Assembly (NCBI GenBank): GCA_023053575.1
Contig: JAKZAP010000009.1
Coordinates: 11,079,869 to 11,143,868 of the forward strand
Source: Branchinecta lynchi
Taxonomy: Eukaryota; Arthropoda; Branchiopoda; Anostraca; Branchinectidae
DNA: 64,000 nt
Direction of reading: 5' to 3'
In this document: positions 32,951 through 43,116 of the stretch, in pieces
How the letters are laid out: each line of letters starts with the position of its first letter
Position numbering within the stretch: position 1 is the first letter of the stretch
Notes under the pieces: generated by a model
Database searches by the model: none
The model's input: the letters and a program-made list of their open reading frames with translations, nothing else
Told to the model about the DNA's origin: nothing
Made by a program: the position numbers and the translations under genes

Positions 32951-33608
32951 TGTAACGGATGATCGTAACACTAATATTTAATGACCTGCGAGTCACAACT
33001 CCCTTGGTATACGTCACCACGAGTAAGATTTAGATGACGAGTGCTAGATTTATGGCCTCGCGGATTTAGCAAGATCGCTAAATATCTTCAGACTCAGAGT
33101 AAACAATATTGGCACAAGTTCTAGCAAGATTGCAAATGTTAGCAATCTTGCAAGTATTTAGCAAGATCGCTAATTCCCTAACCGGGATCACGGAAAGTTA
33201 TAAAAGCCAGGAGTTGGGACTCGCCGAGTTAGTTTTCGAGTTGGAGTTTTGAGTTGGAGTTGGAGTTCTTCGTAAGTGAGTCTTTCGGAAGTGAGTTATT
33301 CGTCAGTGTTATCTACTCGTCGGGGTTAGTCATCGTCTTCGTCTACAGTATCCAGTGTTAGTACGACTCCAGTTAAAGTGGAACTGAAGAGCAGATGTCG
33401 ACATACAAAGAGGATTATTATTAGTAAGCGATATCAGGCTTAGTATTTAGGAGTGGAATAGTAACACCGTTTAAAGGTAAAATAAACATTCATTTATAAA
33501 TCAACCTGTGTTGTATATAGCTCTACCACCGAAGGTAAAGAACCGCCATACACCGCCTCCGCGCTACCATTGTATACCCACGTACACCCATAAATCTCTA
33601 CCGCTACA
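32951..33608 (+). repeat. 5' LTR
   Basis: TATAAAA at 33199-33205 and AATAAA at 33481-33486 suggest U3, R and U5 in the usual order. Upstream of the TATA lie two copies of palindromic TTAGCAAGATCGCTAA (33066-33081, 33158-33173) with an AAGATTGC/GCAATCTT hairpin between. Confidence 0.93.
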
Positions 33609-36033
33609 ACTGGTGGCAGCTACGGTCTTCGGAACGGCTAGAGTTATGTACACATAGGAAAAATATCGTGATGTAGTTCAAGGGAAAAAACTGTTTTCCG
33701 GTAGCAACAGCAAAAACATGGGAAAATGGCGAAGAAAAAAGAAAAGAAAAAAAAATACTTTGGCGAAAGTTATTTTGTCAAGATTAACCATTTGAAAATG
33801 TGATCGGAAAAAAAGTAGTAGCCTACTTCTTCGATTTGTTTTAGATTTGTGAAAATATAACATATAATAAATTCATAATAATTATTGTATAATATATAAC
33901 GTAATTTTCAGTAACATAATTATGTCTAGTTAATAGTTAATTACGATGATTGCCATTTTATACGTTTTCAGTGAGTAAGTTTACTGTTAGGTCTCGTCGC
34001 GATGGATGTCTGTCTGTATGTTTTACTTGGAAAGTCAGTCGAACGATGTCGTCTGCTGTCTGAACGGTTGCTAGTCCCTATAGGTTATTCGAGTTCGTGT
34101 TGCGCTTGTTGCACGACAAGCTCTAGTTGAATCTTGTAGACGTCAGTTTGGGTTGTGTTGGCAGGATTTGCCTAGTTGGTGGCATGGCGTGGCCAAATGG
34201 CACGCAGGATACCCTCCTTCTGCGGTAGGAGAAGCATGGAGACAATACTCCTTGACAAACGCCAAGCACAGTGACCCAGAAATAGCGCGCATGTGATACG
34301 CCAGATCCAGTCAGATGTCCGTATCAGTTTTGTGGTAAAACTGCTGACTCGTGGAACGGCAGAATTTGTTGATTGCGCGTTTGCGGCTCACGCAGTGTGA
34401 GTACGCGCCTAAGTATATTTCAAGACTCAGGAGAATATAGGGGAGCCAATGATGCACTGAAGCCAGGTATCCCCCCCCCTCCTCTGAGAGTTATGATGAG
34501 TTGCCAGCAAACATTAGCGCTGCTGTTGTAGATAGACGTCCGATTCAGAAGTAAAATGACAAGTAACCTAAGCGACTAAATAAAAGGTTCAGCCAGACAG
34601 ACTGAAATCTCTCTGTAAACTTTAGAAGGATCAACGTGTCCCAAGTTGTCGTTCTAGTCCAGCGCGAGAAAATCAAGTAAAATGAGTAAAACATGCAGAA
34701 TTTTGCTTGACGACGAGAATTGTGGACTTCCACAAGTGTGGATTGTAGCCATTCACACAACCGACAGTAAAATAGTATGGCGAAAGCGGTCGTTTGAAGG
34801 GCGATTCGCACAAGGAAATTGTGAAAGTCAATACAAGCGCCAAGAAGGTAGAGCCGCTTTTATTGACCGCGTTTAAGATGTTTAGTTTTTGTTTTGTTTT
34901 TTGCGACAAGCTCCACCTGCCCCAAGTGTTACGACATCCAGCCCAAAACTGTATAGTAGTATAGATTAAGTAGTGTTATAATTCATGTTACTAATGCTAT
35001 GAGAGTATAATAATGTATATAGATGAAGAGTGACAAATATTATCATAGGCTAGAGAACAAAGTATGCCTAAAGCATAATAAGATAAGGCACATATATAAA
35101 AGTGAAAGAAAGTGAAGCCTTTTAAAGAAAAAGTGAAAAGTGAAATTAGCGTAAAAATTTGTGTTTGCTAATTTCAAAGGACCCAGGAATACTCCAATTA
35201 TACCACTAGCCCTCGAACTACCCTATAGACTAACCGACAGAGTAGCCCAGAAAACATGCTACTAGAATAACATTACGTGGACGTAATTTTTTCCCACGGA
35301 TGGAAGGAATGAAACTTCTGCTAAAAGACTATAATCGACAAATAAAGGCCGACCGAACGAATTTGCTACCCCATTACTCTACGGTCGTGAGCTGAAAAAC
35401 CACATTTTGTGACGTTCTACTACATGGGAAGAACAACATATAACGGCCGACCGAACGAACATTCTACCCTACTACTCGGTCGTGAGCTGAAAATCCAACC
35501 CTTCTAATTTTCTACTACATTCGAACAGTATCTAACGGCCGACCAAACGGACCTCTACTCCATTATGGTCGCGAGCTGAAAATGATCAATTATCTTCACC
35601 AATCAGATGAAATCTATCTAAAGGAAAAGGACAAATACTACAAAATGGACAAGAGGGGAAGTATCCCAGCGAACAAAAAGCTAGTGAGTGAACGAAAACG
35701 GTGTCCGAGGAGCCAATTTTAAAACATAAGTGCTCATCATAATTAGGTTAGGTTTGTACATAAGGTAAATGATCGTGTAATTAACCATATTTGATATTCA
35801 TGCGCTAAGGGTTAAAGCTTGTGTTGTTTGCACCCCGTCATTAGTATCGTAATAATCATTAAGTGTAGTATTCGTATTTTAACATTCAGTAGTAGTAGCA
35901 GTATTCATTTATATTGACAGTAGTAGTTAACCATAAGTATATAATCAATAGTTATTCTGTTTTGTATATAGTACGTAATGAATAATTAATTATTACAGAT
36001 CGGGAGATCTGTTTTTACGAAGGTGGGCCGAGT

Positions 36034-36691
36034 TGTAACGGATGATCGTAACACTAATATTTAATGACCTGCGAGTCACAACTCCCTTGGTATACGTCAC
36101 CACGAGTAAGATTTAGATGACGAGTGCTAGATTTATGGCCTCGCGGATTTAGCAAGATCGCTAAATATCTTCAGACTCAGAGTAAACAATATTGGCACAA
36201 GTTCTAGCAAGATTGCAAATGTTAGCAATCTTGCAAGTATTTAGCAAGATCGCTAATTCCCTAACCGGGATCACGGAAAGTTATAAAAGCCAGGAGTTGG
36301 GACTCGCCGAGTTAGTTTTCGAGTTGGAGTTTTGAGTTGGAGTTGGAGTTCTTCGTAAGTGAGTCTTTCGGAAGTGAGTTATTCGTCAGTGTTATCTACT
36401 CGTCGGGGTTAGTCATCGTCTTCGTCTACAGTATCCAGTGTTAGTACGACTCCAGTTAAAGTGGAACTGAAGAGCAGATGTCGACATACAAAGAGGATTA
36501 TTATTAGTAAGCGATATCAGGCTTAGTATTTAGGAGTGGAATAGTAACACCGTTTAAAGGTAAAATAAACATTCATTTATAAATCAACCTGTGTTGTATA
36601 TAGCTCTACCACCGAAGGTAAAGAACCGCCATACACCGCCTCCGCGCTACCATTGTATACCCACGTACACCCTTAAATCTCTACCGCTACA
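36034..36691 (+). repeat. 3' LTR
   Basis: Same 658 bp as the 5' LTR; TATAAAA at 36282. The one difference noticed is CCCTTAAATC here against CCCATAAATC in the 5' copy. Confidence 0.93.
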
Positions 36692-36695
36692 TTAT

Positions 36696-38950
36696 GGCAT
36701 AATTTCGACAAGTGGAGCAGGTGCTTCGCATATTTAAAATAACATGATCTCATCTTTTTTATCTCCTTCTTTCGCAGAACATGAGTGACACCAGAACGAA
36801 ATAGGTGTAGAAGGAGCGCAGAAGGTGCTGTACAATTTTCCCAAAGCTTTACGATTATAGCGCCCCCGGTTGGGGACGATGCGCCCATAGGCGGTACGGT
36901 AGTTTTGTCCGAAAGCTTAATAATAGCTTAATACCAAAATTTAAAAGTCAGGAAGAAGAAGAAGAAAAAATATTAGTTGTATAAAGCTGACAAAATGGAT
37001 CAGCTACTGATATCCAACCTTCTTATCTTCTTACCTTTTCCTTTCTTCGTTGGCAATGATCGCCAGTTCTTTTAGAATTTGGAATTTTTGCCGAATTGTC
37101 AGTTGTCTTTTTGAATGTGTTATGTTTGCCGCAAAAAACACTGAGAGAATCGCCGAACTCCGCAGTTTCTTCTTCAAAATTCAGCATAAAATTTAGCATT
37201 CTTGCTGAATTTGTCGATGAATTTTATGCTGAATTAATGGTGCATTAATTGAGCGAAAATTTAAGTCCGAAAGCGAAATGCTGCATAAAATGCTGAATTA
37301 ATTCAGCATTGTCGTTGTGATTATTGCACATGTCATCATGTGATTATTTGTTCTTGACCTGACGTAGATCATGCGGACGATGACTAGAAAGTGGTCAACG
37401 GAGAAGCCAACATGTTGATAACAGCTTGAATGCCCAACTTCTTCAAGTTCGCGTGAGCTTGCGGCTCCAGCTGAAGCGAGGCAAATATGTAGCACATATC
37501 GCAGTAGATCCAACTTACTGTGAGTTCACACACTGAATTGGGTGCGAAACTTCATTTTCATTGTGGGTTTATAGCAGTTGCAGCATCGCAGCAAGGTTCA
37601 CACACGGCGACTAGGTTGCAAATAATTGTAAGTCAGAAGCTGACAGTGGTACCAAGAACAAATAAGCACAAGAACCTCCGTCTCCTTGTCTCTGTAACAC
37701 GACCATGCGGAGTCAAATATATTCCAAATACCCTACGCGATGCAGACGAGCGGAGGGTAGGAGCTACGTGGAACATCACCACTTCGTTACCTCTACAAAC
37801 AGCTATATCGCAGTAGGGCCCCAGAGAAGAAATTTCGATAGTACTAGCCGATTGGTTGTCTACAATTGTCACGCCACGTGAGACATGCTGCAGAGCGGGT
37901 CAGCGCTACCGCTGCATTTTTTCCTCGGATATGCGCAGCGGGGAAGAGGGAAGTAGATGGGCATCAACCGAAAGCTCAGCAAGTACCTCTAGCTATGCTC
38001 ACTTTTGGCAGGGTATCCATAGTCGCTGCATGGGACCAAAGACTATTGGATTATTTGTCCATGATGGTACTAAATCTCTGTAGAAGAAGACGAAACGAGT
38101 AGGTGTTGTGCCAGTGTCGACCCATCTGACAAATAATATCAGTTTTTCAATGTTTTTGTAGCGCGAATTTTGTAGCTGTAGTTAAAATTTTCCAACAACA
38201 GCGATTTTCCGTAAAATGGCAGCAGTTTTAAGATTATTTCTTGGAGATCATGGTACACGCTAGAGCAGTGGAGGACGTATGGGCAGCCTTGTAAATTCGC
38301 CCACCCTCCTTCCAGTTGTATTGAACTCGTTTTGGACCTAGGACAGATCCTTCAGCTACTGTTCACGCAAGTGCCGTTTGCCGGACAGTTTCTTTTTTGC
38401 ATTTCTCTCTTCGACTGGAAAATCAAGCTCTATGGATAGAACTGCGGAAACTCCAGCCTCCAGGTTCTATTTTTATTTGGAATCCTTAGTAAGTGCGCCG
38501 CAGTGCGCCAAGACTGCTGGAAAGTTGGTGAAACTTCCACTCCCGAAAATTCAAGGTCAGTGATTCTAAACTTTAAAGGTAGTATATAGACCTACGCTTG
38601 TCGTGCTGGCTGTTTTGTTATCAACAATGGATACAGACACGAACTTATGTATTTCAGCCAGTGCGGATAACCAAATAGGCAGATTGGGCAACTGACAGTG
38701 GGCCCCGCGGCAACACGTCCATCTTGATCTTGAAAGAAAATTACGTTAAGCCTTGCTTAAATAATTTGTGTGCAAATTACAAAGGCATCATGTACAACAG
38801 TGTACATGAGCTTCTCTTTAGCGGTCGACTTGCACGGAGATAATTTGTAAGAGGAGGATTCGAAATACTAGGGGCCTCCACGGGGTCTTATCCGCCACGG
38901 CACTCAACCAATACCCCGAGAAAAACTCCACGATCATGTCTGTCCCACCC
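36696..38950. other. gene-poor stretch with decayed repeat J and TGCATTAA-rich sequence
   Basis: Around 37190-37310 GCTGAATT/AATTCAGC and TGCATTAAT motifs recur. Copy 2 of repeat J is at 37860-38035. A 79-codon minus frame at 37633-37872 and a 98-codon plus frame at 37520-37816 overlap; neither is a recognised protein. Confidence 0.4.
37860..38035 (+). repeat. repeat J, copy 2
   Basis: Inverted copy of 32436-32660, sharing GGGTATCCATAGTCGCTGCA and encoded QGIHSRCM. Function unknown. Confidence 0.5.
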
Positions 38951-38955
38951 CCAGC

Positions 38956-39188
38956 CAGGGGCGTCGCAAGTGCATTTTCGGTGGGGGGGGGAGCCAAAAT
39001 TTTTACCGAAACCTAGAACTAAGAATTCGAGCTTTAAATTATGGAACAGAAACGATTACGTAGGAAGAGTAACAATAAAAGACAGCTATTAGGCGGCGTT
39101 TTGGCGAAGACCACATGGAGAATATATTGGCGGGCATGATTGCAGTAACAGCTACTCTCTATTATAGCACTCCCTTGGGACGCCCCTG
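38956..39188. mobile_element. hAT-like family F, copy 2 (short)
   Basis: Starts CAGGGGCGTCGCAAG, shares ATTCGAGCTTTAAATT and following sequence with copy 1, and ends GGGACGCCCCTG. An internal deletion leaves about 233 bp. No clear target duplication in the C-rich flanks. Confidence 0.75.
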
Positions 39189-39513
39189 CCCACCCACCCC
39201 CCCCAAAACAAAAATTATTGCCGGCCAGACAACGCTGCGCGCAGGTGATCAAGTTTTCCCGGTCGGATTCTGGATAAATATCATCATTTCTTGGTGTTTA
39301 TATTTTGTTTCCCCTACCCTACTATCAGTCTTCCTTTACGTCGCCACTGTTTCGATTTGCTGACTAAAGTTGTAGCCTCTGGGCTCATGGAAAATCAATA
39401 CTACACGCGGATTGCCAATTTTTGCAGCCTCAGTTGCCAGCATTATTTGAGCAGGTTTATTCTTACTGTGTTCATTGTTTTCCCGAGACATGACTTTATT
39501 CAGGTAAGTGCAT

Positions 39514-39806
39514 CCCGATGAAAAATTTGTAGCCTGCGTAGTAGTACGAAAACGTTGCATGTAATACTATATAATAGCAAAGAATACTATAATTTAATGT
39601 GCCTCAGACTGGTCCAATCTTATGTAGTAGTATCTAGTATCATCCTGTCTTGCCATAGTAGCATCCGGTCTTGCTAATAGTAGCATGTAGTAGTATGCAG
39701 TAACGCGGTAGCCTTCAAGTAGAAGCATGTAGTAGCATCGGTAGTACTGGATAATACTTTTTCGTACTACTTCATAGTACTATTTTGAGATTAATTTTTC
39801 ATCGGG
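39514..39806 (+). mobile_element. MITE family CCCGATGA, copy 1
   Basis: Ends CCCGATGAAAAATTTGTAG and (complement) CCCGATGAAAAATTAATCTC. Body made of TAGTAGTA/TACTACTA phrases. Flanked by AT on each side. Confidence 0.8.
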
Positions 39807-40209
39807 ATAGGCTCAATTAATATTATTTGGTAAGGAATCTTGTGAAGTCTATGAGTGGTTAGAGGAGCTCTGAAGGGTCGCTTAAGCTAGGTGCGCACAG
39901 CGAGGATTCGCGTTCGCTCGGTGAATTAGGCATCGCAAGCGGTAACAATGTGTCCACACGCCAAAGCTCGCGCACCACCGTTTTAGCCCCATGTCGAATT
40001 TTGTTCGCGTCGCGTCTCAGTTCGTAAGCGGGTAAAATTCACGTTCTGTGAGTACCAGTCTTAAGGGTTTAATAAAGGTCTTGGGATAAATCATAGTCGT
40101 GGTACCACCTCACCTCAGCTCGGATTTGGCGCTAAAAAACCGCAGAAAATAAGCACATACTAAGTAAAGTGATGGCGTTTGTTACTCACTGAACAAGTAA
40201 ATTGAAATA

Positions 40210-40473
40210 GAGCGTGCTCCACCCTACGTACCGTAGTTTCTTTCTTCGTACGAATTCTGGCTTTTTGCCGTCAAGGCTGGAACGATTTTTCTATTTTCCA
40301 GCAGGATCTCCCGCCAGGGGCGAATCCGACCAATCACGTTACAGAGATGCGTAGTTACTACGCTTGCGACGCTCCCAAGCATGGTAAGCAAATAGTAACT
40401 ATTAGTTACTATTCCGACAAGGTTGGAACGGTCAGCGTAGTAACTTTTCGGGAGGATGGAACGGAAAACGCTT
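40210..40473 (-). mobile_element. MITE family C, copy 3
   Basis: GAGCGTGCTCCACCCTACGT at the left, GGAACGGAAAACGCTT at the right, ATA on both sides. Opposite orientation to the other two copies. Confidence 0.7.
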
Positions 40474-40679
40474 ATAATTAAGAATAAAGGGGAAAACCTG
40501 GCGATAATGACGTAAATTTGTAAGAAAAAATGACTAATTGGGCCTACAAAACCGTAACTTCTCCTTGATTGCTGAAGAAATCGCCATTTTCCAAGTTAGC
40601 GTTTCCAAGCGGACTAGTTTCTTGGAAGTTACCGATTGCCTTACTATCAAGACTTTGGGCTGTGAGATAGTAAAACATG

Positions 40680-41054
40680 AGTTGCGTTCTTGCAGATACC
40701 ATGGTATCTGATACCACGGTCTAAAGTTGTTTTTGCAGTTATCGTGGTATCTGATACCACGGTCAAAAGGCGTTTTTGCCGTTATCGCGGCTTCTGGCGA
40801 GATATCTTGGTATCTGATATTCAGATGATATTCAGTCATTTCACTATCATCAATTTTTGTTAAATTGGTGGGAAAGAAGTTTGGCACTTAGTGATATCGG
40901 TTTTTCTTTTGGAATGACTTCGAAAAGCGCAATTTCGGCAATTGTCGTTTTTGCAGAGCAACTGTATAACAGATACCACGGTTACTGCAAAAACGACTAA
41001 GTGCAGATCCAGTTACCGAGGTAACAGATACATGGCATCTACAAAAACGCAACT
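40680..41054. mobile_element. 375-bp miniature relative of the 2822-6416 transposon
   Basis: Ends AGTTGCGTTCTTGCAGATAC and complement AGTTGCGTTTTTGTAGATG, again flanked by ATG on both sides. Internal palindromes GGTATCTGATACCACGG are shared with the large element. Confidence 0.8.
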
Positions 41055-42491
41055 ATGGATCCACTAGGTAATGAGCAGAACATAATATAATAGCTTTATT
41101 TTCAAACTCCAAAGACAGTGCGAAACTCATAGTGCTCGGGAAGCAGATGGCAGATTTTGTCATCAACTCGTGGATTTTAAATTAGATTGAATTTTATTTG
41201 TAACCCGTCTAGGTAAAGATAAGTATGGTAAAAGATGAAACCAATATAGTTAAAATTCAGTAAACCGGAACATCATGGAGCTCAATGGGTGACTACAGTA
41301 CTCTTGATGACGATCTCTCCTAGCCGATGCAGAATCTCCGGCCTCTCCGGGTAGCTAGCGGAAGAAAGGCAGAAATGGTGTCAAAGCCGCGCAAAGACGC
41401 GGTGATTGATTGACATAGGATTTGAGTCGTTGAGATTGAGTCGTACTGACACACTTACTCCTTCTTCCTGAGGATCACTGGCGTGTTTTGGACTTAGGTA
41501 GCGTTCCAGCGACTTCGATTGTTACCATTCTTGCTATTATTGCCGTTCCAGCGCCCGCCATAATAAGTAAATTGGCTCCTCCCACTTATTATTTTCTTTC
41601 CACGACTGTTACGATCGTTACAATTTACTTATGATGGTCGCGAGCATCATAAGTGATAATAACTATCGGTTCTGCAGGGACTCCCGTAAGAGTGATGACG
41701 TATGTTCGCGTTGTTATTATTTTCATTCCAGGGAGCGTGATAACTACCACAATACGGCGCTCGCTCCTCCTCTTATCATCGTAACTTGTAATAAAATATT
41801 TATCTATTTTACTATCAATCAATTTTAAGATTGGCAGATTCTTGCTTTCTCACTAACTCGCATCCCAAAAAGAGTGTTAAAATGCGCTACGCACAAGAAC
41901 TAACGGAAATCTGTCGAGTCAACTTCTGGATGACTTCATGTTCGTAGTTTCCACTTCTGCTATAGCGGAAGTCTAAAAAATAACTGGGAATAAACCAGTG
42001 AAGTTTTCTAGATCGCACTTGTATCTTTCTTAAGTGTTGATAATGAGACGTTGAGGGACTTTCAGAAACGCCGAACTGGAATACGGCGAATTTCTGTAAT
42101 CATGAATAAGTTGGTCACCTCGTCACACGACAACTCGCCACGACACTGTGCCCTAAAATTTGGGATTTGTGTAGGCCAGTGGTTCCCAGCCGGTGGTACG
42201 CATACCCAAGGGTTCGAGGCTCAAGTTAGTCCATAATTTTGATATAATGTTTCTATCGTTCTGAGTCTCCTAACACAGTTTCAGTAGTGTCTTCACGATC
42301 AGATACCCCATCGTAGGCAATGTCAGATTTACATCACATATCACTGATGACAATAAATATCGTTCTTTGACGTACTGATCGTGGCAAAACATAGTAAAAC
42401 AGCGAATCGTCAAAAAAGAAAACCTTTTTGAACCCTGATTAGGGGTACGCAACCTCTTTGGACCTTGATTAGGGTACGCGGTACGGATATG

Positions 42492-42795
42492 CCCGATGAA
42501 AAATTTGTAGCCTGCGTAGTAGTATGGTAGTCGTACGAAAACGTTGCATGTAATACTATGTAATAGCAAAGAATACTATCATTTAATGTGCCTCAGACTG
42601 GTCCTATCTTATGTAGTAGTATCCAATAGCATCCTGTCTTGCCATAGTAGCATCCAGTCTTGCTAATAGTAGCATATAGATGTATGCAGTAACACGGTAG
42701 CCTTGAAGAAGAAGCATGTAGTAGCATCGTTAGTACTGCATGCAACTTTTTCGTACTACTTCATAGTGCTATTTTGAGACAAATTTTTCATCGGG
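42492..42795 (+). mobile_element. MITE family CCCGATGA, copy 2, just upstream of the K2P gene
   Basis: Same ends as copy 1, flanked by TG on each side. Its right end is 103 bp before the K2P start codon, so it may contribute to that gene's promoter or 5' UTR. Confidence 0.8.
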
Positions 42796-42898
42796 TGGTT
42801 GCGAACCGCTGGTGTAGGCTATGACTGGTGAGCGTAATATTTTGTCCAAATCACTTTCATAATCTCGCCTTCCAGAAAGACAGGCGTGTAATGCAGAC

Positions 42899-43116
42899 AT
42901 GTCCGAACTCCAGTCGCCATCGAAGTTTCAAGTAATGCGTCGAACATTCAGTGACCTGAGGTCCACCTGGCGGATCCATAAGAAGGAACTAGAAGTCTCC
43001 TGGCGACGCCTCAGATCGGGAGCGCTCTGGTGCTCCCTGTTGCTAGTTTTTAACTTGCTGTATTGCATATTCGGAGGGTTGTTATTTGCCTCACTTGAAG
43101 GCTGGCATGAAGCCAG
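42899..43116 (+). CDS. K2P exon 1: N-terminus and TM1
   Basis: ATG with an in-frame stop about 35 bp upstream. Encodes MSELQSPSKFQVMRRTF to LLYCIFGGLLFASLEGWHEA; donor GCCAG|GTGAGT, phase 2. Confidence 0.88.

Larger units (their letters stand above)
32951..36691 (+). mobile_element. non-autonomous LTR retrotransposon, very young
   Basis: Two 658-bp direct LTRs enclose 2425 bp without gag or pol. LTRs run TGTAACGG to CCGCTACA; I see one difference near their ends. Target duplication TTAT lies at 32947-32950 and 36692-36695. Two bases after the 5' LTR is a primer-binding-site candidate TGGTGGCAGCTACGG (33611). Purine-rich sequence AAGGTGGGCCGAG precedes the 3' LTR. The interior has a three-unit repeat (CGGCCGACCGAACGAA, 35340-35580) and a 64-codon plus-strand frame at 34682-34876 of unknown worth. 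A LARD/TRIM-like element moved by enzymes supplied elsewhere. Confidence 0.93.

Noticed and set aside
34545..34909. ORFs inside the LTR element as gag or pol
   Set aside because: Under 90 codons, overlapping on both strands, no retroelement motifs.
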